This document shows, piece by piece, positions 26,775 to 38,450 of a stretch of 64,000 nt of DNA (position 1 is the stretch's first letter; every line of letters begins with the position of its first letter). The notes under the pieces are model-generated. The model saw only the letters and a list, made by a program, of their open reading frames with translations. It searched no databases and was not told the DNA's origin. The DNA is taken from contig VZRG01000004.1 of NCBI GenBank assembly GCA_013397435.1, forward strand, positions 609,415 to 673,414. The letters are read 5' to 3'. The stretch comes from Erythrocercus mccallii. Its lineage: Eukaryota > Chordata > Aves > Passeriformes > Dicruridae. Both the position numbers and the translations under genes were made by a program.

Positions 26775-27898
26775 TTCCCAAAGCATTATCCTAGAGAAAC
26801 TGATTGATTATGTCTTGGACAGCATACTCCTTGGCAGGTTAAAAACTGTCTGGATGTCTGGGCCCAGAGAATGGTGGTGGATGCTGCTACCTCCAGTTGG
26901 TGGCTGGTCACTAATGGGGTACCCCAGGGCTCAGTATTGGGGCCAGTCCTGTTTAATATCTTTATTGATGATCTGGACCAGGGGATCAGTAAGTGTGCAG
27001 ATGACACCAAGCTGTGTGGAAGTTTTGATCTGCTGGAGGGTAGGAAGGCTCTGCAGAGGGTTCTGGACAGGCTAGATTGATGGGCCAAGGCCAGTGCTAT
27101 GAGGTCATATATATAAAGGCAAAGTACCAGGTGTTTCACATGACTCACAATAACCCCCTGCGTGCTACAGGCTTGGGAATGAGTGGCTGGAAAGCTGCCT
27201 GGTAGAAAAGGGCCTTGGGGTGCTGGTCAGCAGATGGCTGAACCTGAGCCAGCATGTGCCCAGGTGGCCAAGAAGGCCAAAGGCATCCTGGCCATCAGCA
27301 ATAGTGTGGCCAGCAGGACCAGAGCAGTGACTGTCCCCCTCTACTCAGCACTGGTGAGGCTGCACCTCAATACTTTGCTCAGTTCTGAGACATTGACATG
27401 ATATCCAGAGAAGGGAACTCAGCTGGGAGAGGGTCTGGAGTGCAAGTCTGAGTAGGAGCAGTTGAGGGAGCTGGGGGTGTTTAGCCTGGAGAACAGGAAG
27501 CTCAAGGAAGAATTCATTGCTCTCTACAGCTACCTGAAAGAGGTTGTGGCCAGGTGCAGGTCAGCCTCTTATCCCAGGTAAGAAGTTGGTAAGATGAGAG
27601 GAAATGACCTCAAATTGCAGCAGGGGAGGCTTGGATTGGTTATATGGAAAAATTATTCAGATGAAAGCATTGTCAAGCATTGGAACAGGTTGCCCAAGGA
27701 AGTGGTTGAATCACCATCCCTGAAGGTACTTAGATACAAAAAAAGTAAATGTAAAAAAAGAAAAGACATAAGAAAAGACTTAAAAGTGTAGATGTAATTA
27801 ATGCCTGGGGACATGGTTTAGTGGTGGCTTTGGCAGTCTTAGGCTAACAGTTGGAATGGATCATCTTAAATGATTCTATGATTAGATGATTCTATATC
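26775..27898 (+). mobile_element. CR1 LINE fragment, reverse transcriptase end plus 3' UTR
   Basis: A remnant frame at 26,871-27,080 reads GVPQGSVLGPVLFNIFIDDL, then SKCADDTKL. This is the CR1 reverse transcriptase around its catalytic A-D-D residues, with a small deletion just before ADD. Upstream is LLGRLKT...WM, also CR1-like. Downstream come the typical TAGCCTGGAGAACAGGAAGC and GAACAGGTTGCCC segments. It ends with ATGATTCTATGATTAGATGA, the repeated 8-mer type tail of CR1. It is 5' truncated and frameshifted, so inactive. Confidence 0.93.
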
Positions 27899-28319
27899 CT
27901 AGTTTTTGCAGTAAAGATTTAGCCAAGCTTACTTCAGTTTTTTATACTGAAAATTTTAATGTTGAGTATCCCCTTTTTGAAAGGACTTCTTTGCATTAAA
28001 TTTGATTCTCACCTCATTCATGCTCTGTTACATTAGGTGTTTTAATGCATTAACATTCACTAAAACAGCTAGATAATAAAAATTGAGTATGTCAAAAAGG
28101 AAAAACAGATGAAAAATAAAAGGCTGTCTCTTAATCTATTCTTAATTTGATTTAAAACAAACTGAAACAGTTCTTTCAGTGGATCAACTTTCACTTGTAC
28201 TGGTCTTCTTTAGTGCAGTAGAGTAGTCTGTTGTGGGAGAAATTAAGTGACTTCAGGTTGGAGGATGTTACATTAAAATGTGGGTAAGCAAGTGAGTTCT
28301 CTTTGATTTTTATTTTTGC
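27899..28319. other. Short gene-free spacer
   Basis: AT-rich spacer between the CR1 tail and the next solo LTR. Nothing was recognised. Confidence 0.6.
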
Positions 28320-29152
28320 TGTAGTTTAACACTGGCTGGAAATTAAACTCCAAATAAGCCAGTCCTCTTCCTCCTGCCCCTTCTGATAAGAGAGGGACAA
28401 AGGCAGAGAATATGAGTTGAGATAACAATTTTCTGGGAGCACAAAGCAGTGCAATAAGAAATGCACTGTAGCAGCAGCAGTATTAAGAGCAACAGTATGC
28501 AAAAGAGAAGGTGCTTTACACACAGAAGATGTTCACCACCTCAACTTAGTTCCATGTGGCAGCTGAAACACAGGCAGGATTGTGGCCACTTCCTGCGGCT
28601 GACTCTCCTTGTCCCTGAGCCCAAGACAAATCCCCAAAAGCGAGACTGTCCACATCTCACCATGCCACCACTTTGGATGCTGGACTTGATTCCACACAGC
28701 TGTTTCTGGCATCAATGTGGCTGCTTTTGACCGCTCTGCCTGGCTCTGCTTGGCTCCCTTCAGCTCGGGTTGGCTCCTTTGCACTCAGGTTGGACTCAGC
28801 TGGGCTCAGGCTCGCCTCCGCCTTTGGTTCCACGCGGTGCTTCCCGCACCGGCTCCTCTTCCCAGCACATCTGGAGCTGTGTCTCTGAGGAACAGGTAGG
28901 AGATGGCATCGTTGGCTGAGGATGGAGTCACAGGGCAGATCCTGACCACCTGTCTGCTGGAGAGAAGGAGGCAAAAGGGTGCACTCCCAGGGCTGTGTTC
29001 AGCTTCTCTTTCCCCTGAAACCAAGTCCCCTGGTGATGATGTAGTTGGTATAAAATAGCAATGTAGCCATGCCCACACAGTGCTGAGCTCTGCTCCCTCT
29101 GCAGACGAGAGTTTCTTACATTGAAGGCTCCTGCTATGAAATGAGACCGTCA
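28320..29152 (-). mobile_element. Solo LTR, ERVL-like, 833 bp with target-site duplication
   Basis: On the plus strand the element runs from TGTAGTTTAACACTGGCTGG to ...GAGACCGTCA. On its own strand it therefore starts TGACGG and ends ...TTAAACTACA, the TG...CA ends of an LTR. The host bases TTGC precede it (28,316-28,319) and TTGC follows it (29,153-29,156), consistent with a short target-site duplication. TTGGTATAAAATAGCA at about 29,048 sits where GGTATGGAATATCCC sits in the LTR at 26.1 kb. The middle is GC- and CpG-richer than its surroundings. Open frames inside it are not genes. Confidence 0.75.
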
Positions 29153-32100
29153 TTGCTTAACTTTAAAGTAGATTGTTGCTTAAAAGCCAGTGCTTTTGTT
29201 AACTCTATTGCCCAAAAAGAACATTAGCTTCTGTTTTACAAATGGTCTTGAAGTTGTCAGTTTCATTTGTAAAGCTGTTCCTTCTGTGCTTAGCACCAGC
29301 AAGAGGCTAAAGGAAAATCCACATCTCTCTATTTGTGTTCAATACAGGAAAATCAAGTTCAGCAAATATTTGAAGACCATTGTATGTGGTGTGTGAAACC
29401 AGAAGAAGTAGATCAATACTAAGCAAGCTGTTTCCTACAAATATTTATACAAATAGAATTGAAGTGGATGTGGAATAATTTATTTTTCATACAGAATCAG
29501 GGAGAATTTGCTGCCTACACAGTAATTCTGAGAAGTGAATACTGTGGCTGAATAAAGGATTTCAAAATTGTAAAGGAAATGGGAACCTCAAAATTAATTT
29601 TTTCTCTGTGATGTATTGGTAAGTATAAAGATGGCCAACTCCAAACTATTATGTTTCCATCTGAGCAAATGACACAGTAACTCGTGATCAGTAAATTTCC
29701 CCTTGGCACCAAGCTCCCTTGACCCTGGTAAGAGCCAACAGCTGGATTCTAAATGGTTTTGTACAAACTGGAAAACTAGAAAAGCCTAATTTCCCCTAAT
29801 GGTTACTCTGGGCATAGGATTGTGCTGTAAAATGGTGATTAGTGGGGATCTGAAGGGCTCTGCTGGTCCCTTCCTATTCAAGTGGAAAAAGTCTTTCTCC
29901 TTCCCTGATTTTTTGTAATTTTGGTACAAAGCATTTTTGACATGCCAAAATATAATATACTTGCAGTTGTTGGTAATTGTTTTTTAAAGAATATTTTAGA
30001 ACTACAGTGAGCCTAAATGCTTTTGAACAAATTAGTTTCCAGTAGTTGTGTCCCACCCAAAACTGATTCCAGAACTTTGCTCTGGGAGTCCCTACTGCCT
30101 GTTGTACCACATTATATACAACATTCAAGTTGTAAGAAAAGAGAAAACAGCTATTTCATTAATCCAGTACCTTCTCTTGACTGTCTATGCAAAATAAATT
30201 TTAGCAGTACGCTCAATGAAGTTTAGATAAAATGGATGTGTGAAAAACTGTCTTTCTGTGAATGAAGTAAATATTGGTGCAGCAGATCTTTGTAATATCT
30301 TTTAGTTTAACTTGCATCACTCGACTAAAATATGACTTCTAACACAAGATTTGCCAATATAGTTTTCATTTACTTTGGGTTTTTTCCAGTTTTGTAAAAC
30401 AATGCAGCATTCTTTCTCTGCCAGCAAAAAGTGTGTATCTATTGCTTCATGAAATAGAAGCAAGTTGAGATTTCATAATAAACAGCTCCAACTATTTATG
30501 AAATTATTTTAGGTAACTGCAGATGAGTTATTTAATATAGCATATACCTTTTTATGAATTAAAGTGAATAAACCAATAAGTCTAATGTGCATCTTCTTGT
30601 TCTATTTTTATCTGCCCATCCTTTCATCCCCACACTAATTCTAATTCTCTCACTCCCCTTTCAAAATGCCCTTTGTTTCCTTCTCTCTCTCTGCACATCT
30701 GGTTGTCCTGCTCTTCCCCCTTTCCCCCTCCAGCTTGATAGTCTCATTTTTAAGGCTTTGTTCTGCAAAGTACATAATTAAGCAGTAAGACATGACAGGG
30801 CATGAATATCGTTGTATTAATTGAGGGGAGAGAGGGAAACCAAAAGAAAACTACAGAGAAATAATACCAGCTGGCACTCCATGGGTGTATAATTTGCAGT
30901 TCATTTAGAAGAAAGCTCGTCCACGGGGTGGAATTTTCAGTGGAAAGTGATGGCCTCGCCCATGTACTAAATGGGTGCTTCTCAGACAGGAGCTTTGCTT
31001 TGCACTTGGGGCAGCACGACAGGCGCAGCTCTCGCTTGTTAGATCTGCTCTGATCTCTGCTGCTGGCCTTTTGTGACCCAGAGGGCACTGCAGCCAAAAA
31101 TCTATTAACTGATCCACGGAGATGGATGGCTCTTTTTGAGGACTGTTGCAGTGCAAGTGATATTTTTCTGCTGAGAAGTAGGTGTTAATATTATCATTCT
31201 GTACTTAGCTAAAGTGACTGTAACATCTGTCCAGTGCTAGTAATTGTAACAGCCATTTTCACTTGAAAATGGACAAAGAAAATACTAATGGAATGGTTGG
31301 CAAGTGCCTGCAAGTGTGAAGTCTCTACTGCCTATCTCTATGTCCATATGGTGTACAGTAAACTTTGAGGAAGAAGAAACAGGGCAAATAAAAACTCTTT
31401 CCCATAAGAAAAGAACAAGTTGGTAGCAGTCACAGTGGGGAGAGCTGGGCGAAGTAACTGCAACCAGCCAACTGTGCTAAAACAGGAACTGCTTTTTAAT
31501 TTTCTGTAAATTTGGTGATGTTTTAGTAATTTATACACACCAGAGTGGAAAAATTAAAGCTACAGTGATGTGTGCAGTTGGGCTGGGTCAGATTGAAAGA
31601 TTTAAAAAGAAAAATTCTAAATGAGTTCCAATTCATTCTCTTTCCTGGACTAGATGGGTTTGCATTTCAAGTGCAATTCTGAGTTGAAGTGAAGCTATAG
31701 AACATGCTTACAGATACTTGAAACAACAAGGCTTCTGCATGTAGATGTAACTGAGAATTAGACATGTAGTTTATCCTTATCATCTGTGTGTTTGTGAGCA
31801 TAATGATACATCACTGCCCTAGCCTGTTATAGTACAAAATGGTAGGGATCGGAGATGCACTTCATGACAACTAATAAAGTACAGAACATTTTGTCTGTTT
31901 TCTCAGACTTTCATTCCTCCCAGCTAGTGACTGGCTTCCAAAAAATTGCTCAGGCATTGGTCATGAGTGATTCAAGAAATACAGAGAAGTTATTCAAAAA
32001 ATCACATGAAAAATTGCTTCCTCTTCTGTCCTTATTTTTAAATCTGATGTAAGACATGAAAATATTTAGATGATCTTGGTTGTTTGCTTGGGGGCACCGT

Positions 32101-33488
32101 CTTTCCATTCATAAATGAAGTGGCAGGTAAATATACAGCACTAAATGTAGTTTTATGACATGTATGCTGTGCAGCATGTTTATACATATATGACTTTGCA
32201 TCATATATGAAACTAATATATTTATATGTGATTGGCAAAGCTCTGGCCACTAGTTTTAATGATGAACAGCTTTTTCATTTGAGAAAGTAGTTTTTACTGT
32301 GTGGGGTTTTTAAAATAAGTTTTGACACTGAAGCATCAGAATGATAGTAGGACCTAAATTCTTGTGGGCAGTTGTGTTGTTCAGAAGAGATTCCAGATAA
32401 AACATTCCAGATTCTTCTTAGTAATTATCCTAGGCCAGAATAGGAACTGGGACCCCCTTTGCTTTCATGCCTTTTTTCCTGGCCTCTGGAAAAGACAGCC
32501 TTGTTCTAATTTTATCTTTAAAATAAACATAATTCTGTTAATTTCATTCATCCTGTAGACCACCTTCCTTCACACAGTGATTTTGACCTAGAATTCCCTC
32601 CATTATAGTGATTTTTGTTTTTTGCCTTCTCTTTTGGAGGGAGGGCAACACTTTCATCTTCCATGACAAGGTCTGGTGGCTGCAGCTTGTGTTCTAAGGT
32701 GTATGTGCTTGCAGTTGATGTACTTGCTTTTGTTCCTCATGAGCTGGGCTGCTTCCAGTTTTTGGATTGTAGAGGCCAGCAATTGGCATCTGTGAGCTGA
32801 AGGTACTGAGACTTGAACATGGTTATAGAGTGGGCAGAACATGAATCTGCTTTGAAAACCGTTGAAGTGATGTTAATTTTTTCCTTCTGTTTTATACTAG
32901 AGCAGCCTTGAGAGGATTGTCTCGGTCTCTTGGGAAAAATTCCGTCATGAAGATAAATGAATAAATAGTGAGAAGTCACTGAATGATGCTACAGTAAAAA
33001 AAATAGCTTAGGCTATTTCTTGTGTCTTGTTTTCCTGAAGATGTTGAAATGCAGGTATCAATGGGGAAGGAAAAAAACATTTTTCACTACATTTTGTGGT
33101 GTTTCTGCTGCCTAGATTCAATTACTATTGCTTTTTGGAGTACCTTGCTTCCCCATTTGCATCCAAATTGAGCTAGACCCTTCTGAAACAGGGCAATTAA
33201 AAAAAAAATAATACTTTCTTCCCTTTGAGATTTAACTATGCCCACAGCACCATCAAAGGAATGGATATTATGGATTTTGACTGAAATGTCATGGAAGAAG
33301 AGTGGGAACAAGATGCATTCAGCTGGTTTTGTGACTTCTGATGCATGATAAAGTTGCAGACCCCTGTGTATCAATCTGTCTTCCAACTAAGTGTATTTAA
33401 ACCTTGGGAGGCTCTTGCTGCAGTTCCTATTTTTTTTTTATCCCAATGCTTCCAGTTCCCACTTAAGACTTCGTTTTTCACCACCCTT

Positions 33489-33513
33489 AGGTGAGGATAC
33501 CTTATCCTCACCT
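33489..33513. repeat. Perfect 11-bp inverted repeat, 3-base loop
   Basis: AGGTGAGGATA, then CCT, then TATCCTCACCT form a perfect stem of 11 pairs. GAATAAA follows directly. It could fold as a hairpin in RNA from either strand. No function is known. Confidence 0.9.
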
Positions 33514-35971
33514 GAATAAAGGAGTGTCAGATATCTTCAGAGTCAGTGTGACTGTAAGTAACTGAAAATCAAATTGTTAGACATTTGTCCTTCAACTTCT
33601 TGTTTCTCATGTCCTCCTTTCCTTCCAGTGCTTTCCTGCATGGTAACAGATGCTGTTTAATTTCTGATTTCCATGTTTTGTCTCACCTATTCTGAATTTC
33701 TATAAGAATTCAAAAATTCTGATTCATTTTCCCTGTACATTTTAAGTGTTATATCCCAGGCTTCAGGCTTTGCATCTTCTTCTTTATAGTGGAGTATTAA
33801 AGTATCTTGTCAGTTTAATATAGTCTTGGCTTGCATCAAGAAGGTTCCTGTCCAGATTTCCAAACTGAGAGTTATGGGTAGCTTGCTCTTGTCTTTGACT
33901 GCGGGAAAAAAACCACATTCTTACTCTGCTTTTGTTGTATCTTTGTTGCCATAAGAATAATTTCTTGTGTGCTTCATGGCAGTATTTTGGTTTTTCAGAT
34001 GTTAATGGAAGTTCTTTCTGCCCACTTTTTGTCCATGATTTATTTAATTATATATTTTTACCTCATTATATTAATATATTTAGTGTGTTTTGTATATATA
34101 TTTTTATTTGTTCCATAATATACTGTTTATATGAGAACTTGATCTTTATTGAAGTCATGAAGTCAAGAAACCCATATACCAAACGTTTATGTTAGTAGCA
34201 ATGTTGATAGAATGGGTTGTTGTGTTGCAGTATCCTTTAGTTTGTGGAAGATTTGGGTAAACGAGAAGGATTTTGGAGACCACTAGTTAAGAATGAAATA
34301 TTACTTGAACTGCAAAACTCTGTGGCAAGCTATGGCAAATTTGGTTGCATTGGGATGGATATGGCAAGATAACTGTTCAAAATAATAATAAATATGTAAA
34401 TGTTTGAAGTTGAAAATCAAAAGAACCATAAAGTCAATGTAAATGCTACAGCTGAGAGAATTCTTACCTGTTTAGACAATCTGGATGAATAATAGTATTT
34501 TCCCAAATTACTGGGTTTGGAAGTGCCAGTGCAGCATTAACCCAAGTTAACAGGGAGTTGCTGCACGGTGGATCTATTGCCAAATCTTGCCTTTAACTCC
34601 AATGTGCTGCCTTGCAATAGGAAAATAGATTATGGGAATGCCATATACAGTTGTGGCAGAAAGCCTAATTCAGATAAGAAATACAGCCCATGGAAGTATG
34701 AATGGGAGAAAGAAAATGTGGGTAGAACACCACCTTGTCCTTTGTAAATAGAAGTATTTTTTGAGTGAAAACTAGGAAGGCTTTAATGTTCGTGATTATT
34801 TTATACTGAAAAATCAGCTTCTTTGTCATAAGAGCAGAATAATTTAGAAAAGCTGGTGCAACCAGTTTTCATTAAAAAAAGGATTTGGCTGGAATTGTTT
34901 TATTTTGTGTTTGTCTGTATGTGTGTGTTTGGGGTTGGAGGGATGTTGACTGAGGTTGTCTGTGATGTGGCTTCTTTTCCCAATCACCAAGGAGGAGTAG
35001 TGGAGTTTCAGAGTCAGTTTTCTAATGATATTGTGGAGCATTAGCTAGTTTTAAAAAAGTTTAAAAAGCAGTTGAGATGGACAGCTGTCAGAAATCGTTT
35101 CAACTTAGGCAGTCCTTCCCTGAGAATGTCTTGCTTTCCAAGATATTTAAGGATCAATACAGATGCTTTCCAACCAATGGAAGAAACTGAAAAGTCTTGC
35201 AAGTCTATAAAGCTGAAAACTATTCTCAGTGCATGTAATTTCACAGTAATATAGTGGGCAGAAATTTATGCTTGATCTCAGCTGGTTGTCTGTGCCCTGG
35301 AGCATGAAGACTGAGGTTCTTGCAATTTTTAGTCTAGTTACAGAGGCTATTAATCATTATGTTCAGTCCCTTCTTGGATACTGCTAAGCTCTTTGTTCAA
35401 TATGTTCTGAGCTATTGAACTTCACAGGTCAATTACACAGTGTTTATAAAACTAATTCTAGATTTTGACCAGCAATGAAAACATAATGCTCGGTGGGACC
35501 AGCTATTGCTTTTAAGTCAACTGTTGTTTTCTCTGTTACATAGGTGAGTGGGAAAAAACCAACAAACTGATAAAACATTCATATTTCATAGAGAGGAAAA
35601 GGCAGCTAAGTGCAGATGAACTTCGGAAATTTCTGTACCTTTGTCTCTGTTCAGGTTTTTCAATGGTAATTTTGGGGTTAATGTTAATCCTTAACAGTCT
35701 GTTGACCTCCCATGTCTCAGTGGGCAGTTTACTCCAGTGGATGGATGTCTGCTGCTATTGCAGTGCTGGGATTTTATTCCCTCCATCTGGAGTAGGGTGA
35801 TGCTCAGCATGTTTAGATAGTGTGAAATTTCATTCTTCAATCTCAAACAAGTGAGGCATCTGCCCAGGCAGGGACCTGGGATGTGATTTCCCTGGTTTTT
35901 TTCTTTATTTATTTTTCTTCAAATCATAATTTCATTAGCCTGATTCTGGTGATATACTTTAAAAAGTATCA

Positions 35972-36010
35972 CCCCCCCCCCCCACAACAACAACAAACAA
36001 CAAAAACAAC
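35972..36010. repeat. C12 run followed by CAA-rich simple repeat
   Basis: Twelve C are followed by CAACAA-type repeats. The opposite strand therefore has a G12 run. This is simple sequence, likely length-variable. Confidence 0.9.
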
Positions 36011-37057
36011 CCCAATCCAAAATAAAATGCCAAAATATACAATGAAAACAACTGGATCCCAGTATTTTGTTATATATTCTGTAAATGATAGGAAACTATA
36101 GTTACTGTTAGGATAGCTGTCAATTTGTAAAAGGTTATCAGCTTCCCAGACAATTTTGTGGACTTGGGAGAAGACCATCTGGAGGAGAAACGGAGCATAT
36201 CCAATGATTGCAGAAGAGAATCATCACCAGTATCATACTCAATTAATGCAAATGCTCAGCTGCTGAATTGCTGCATAAAAAGCTGACACAACAACACCTT
36301 GATTTTTCCTTGGGGAAAATTTTCATAAAACATCACCCTGTTCTGGGAATGAAAATTACCTATCATTAGGAGCATAGGCCAAAAGTTACATGTTTCTTTC
36401 TCTTCTAGGAAGTGTAGTAGCTGGCTAATTTTTGTGCTATGAAATGAAAACTTTCTTAGTTGTGTAACATGCATTGCATCACGGTGAGTTGAATAGGCTG
36501 GGAATTTTCCTTCCAAAATTAAAGGTACTTCTTCTAGGAAATATTTTTCCAGCTTGAACAGGCAAATATTACATTTCTTCTTTTGATATGCTGAGTGTTG
36601 AGCATCTCTGAATCAGTACTTCCACAGACCTTCCCTTTCTCCTGCGTTCATTTCCCCTGACTGGCCTCTGCAGTGAGGCTGTTTGGGATCTGGCCAGTTT
36701 CTGTTCATTATGTAGGAAAGATACCGGACTCACAAAGACTTTCATTTGTAGATACTGAAACCTTTTACAAAGCAAAATAAAAAGTTGTGTATCATATTTT
36801 AACTAAACAGGGTTTATTAGAGCTGCTTTGCGATTTTCTAAGCAAGACAAATGTATACATTCAAGTAACTAAGAAATAATGTGGGGATTTTCTTTCGGTT
36901 AGAGTCCAAATCTCACTTGGAAATCTTTCAAGTATGAGTAGATGAATTGGACTGAGTAGTCTAGTTAGCATCACCATCTTACTCAATTCTGTGCCCTTTC
37001 AGCTTCCAGTGAGTTACCAGAAGCACTTTACTGCAGGGATGGTCTTTGCAGCAGTAG

Positions 37058-38450
37058 AAAGAATTCTATGGAACTGTACGATAATTCAGGTCAAGAGGGA
37101 CCTGAGGAAATCTCTTGTACAACCAACCCCTCAAAACACGATCAACTGTGAAATTAGACCAGATTACTCAGAGATTTTTCCTTGAAGAAAAATCCTTTTC
37201 AAGTTGATCTTGAAAACCTCCAAAGATGGAGACTGCACAACCTCTCTGGATAACATGTTCCAATCCTTAGCAGTCAACAAGACTGCCTGTTTCTCCTTAT
37301 GTCCTCTCTTTCATAAACAAGTTCGTGCTTCTTGTTTTATTCCCACTATACACTACCATAAAGGGCTCGTGTGTCTTTTCATAACCTCCATGTAGATACT
37401 GGGTACTGGGGGTGCTGCTATTAGATTCTCCTGAAAATGTCTCTTCTCCAGGCTAAGCAAACCTTGGACCATTGTACCCACTTCACAGGACAAGTTCTCT
37501 GGCCCCCAGCCTAGGGTGCTCTCCATTGAACTCAGGGGTTTGTCAGTGCCTGGTACTGAAGGGCCCCAACCTGGTCTCAGTAATGTAGATGTGGTCTGAT
37601 GAGTGCTGAGCAGAGGTGGTGGATCACTTCCCTGGCTCCTGTTCCAGCCATTGACCCCCACTGCTGTTGTGGGCATGGGGCTCTTGTGGAGCTTCTGTCT
37701 GCCACCCTCCCCAGGGCTGTGCCTGCAGATGTGGCCCATGCACCCATCCACAGCGTTTGAAGGAGGGGACAGTGTTTGGGGCATCTTTACTCCCAGATGT
37801 TGAACTTTTGTGTGTCCATGTTGAACTGCATGAAGTTTCCATCAGGACATTTCTCCAGCCTGTGCAGGTCTTTCTGGATAGCAGCTCTGGGTACCAACAT
37901 CCCACCCCAACAGATGCAGAGAGTGCACTGCCTCATCTCCTCCAGGTTGTTGATAGGGGTATTAAACAGGGCATGTCCCCAGAGGGACCCCTACAGTACC
38001 TCATTTGTTACCAGCTTGCAGGTACAGTACAACCCATTGGCACAGCTAAATATTTTTTAACCCAACTAGTTGTCTATCCATCCAGAATGTAACATCTTAA
38101 CTTCAACACAGGAATGCTGTGTGAGACTGTCAAAACCTAGTTAAAGTAAGTTCATCACTCTGATGTTGTCCAGAAATCCAGTCAAGATTTGTAGCAGAGA
38201 AGACAATTTTGTTATTCAGGCAAGATTTACCCCTGATAAATCCATGCCATCTATTGCCAGTCACCACCCCATTTATGTGCCTGGAAATGTGCTCCAAGAG
38301 GATTTGTGCCATGATTTTTCCAAAGACCAAAGTGACAGCGATTAGTTTGTATTTCCTTGATTGTCCTTTGGCCTTTTTCTGAAGAAGGGTAGAACAATCT
38401 TCGGTCATCAGGGACCTTTCACAGTCTCCATTTCTAAGGGATTTCCATGT
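37058..38450 (-). mobile_element. Old CR1 LINE fragment, 3' half
   Basis: Plus-strand text is the complement of CR1. It contains TCTTCTCCAGGCTAAGCAAA (complement of TTTAGCCTGGAGAAGA), GCATGAAGTTTCCATCAGG, CAGCCTGTGCAGGTCTTTCT and GTTATTCAGGCAAGATTTAC. The part translated from the minus strand at 38,130-38,453 still shows a CR1-like IMAQILLEHISRHI segment. The 3' end of the element is near 37,060. Many indels mark it as older than the CR1 copies at 26.8 and 51.7 kb. Confidence 0.8.

Larger units (their letters stand above)
29153..37057. other. Gene-free stretch with a small CpG-bearing patch
   Basis: About 8 kb without a recognised gene or transposon. The patch at 30,915-31,125 has about seven CpG in 210 bases, against a very low background, and might be a conserved or regulatory element. 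A hairpin at 33.5 kb and a C-run at 35.97 kb are listed separately. Confidence 0.45.

Noticed and set aside
26871..27080. A reverse transcriptase gene
   Set aside because: It is a 70-codon remnant of CR1 with a deletion beside the catalytic box and no endonuclease domain, so it is not an active element.
28657..29153. Minus-strand frames of 105 and 115 codons
   Set aside because: They lie inside the GC-rich solo LTR at 28.3-29.15 kb. LTRs of this kind do not encode proteins there.
32160..32230. AT-rich inverted-looking sequence around TATATGA motifs
   Set aside because: Alternating TATA text gives self-complementarity by chance. There are no defined ends or flanking duplication.
37667..38092. 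A 141-codon plus-strand open frame
   Set aside because: It is antisense to an old CR1 copy and has no independent evidence.
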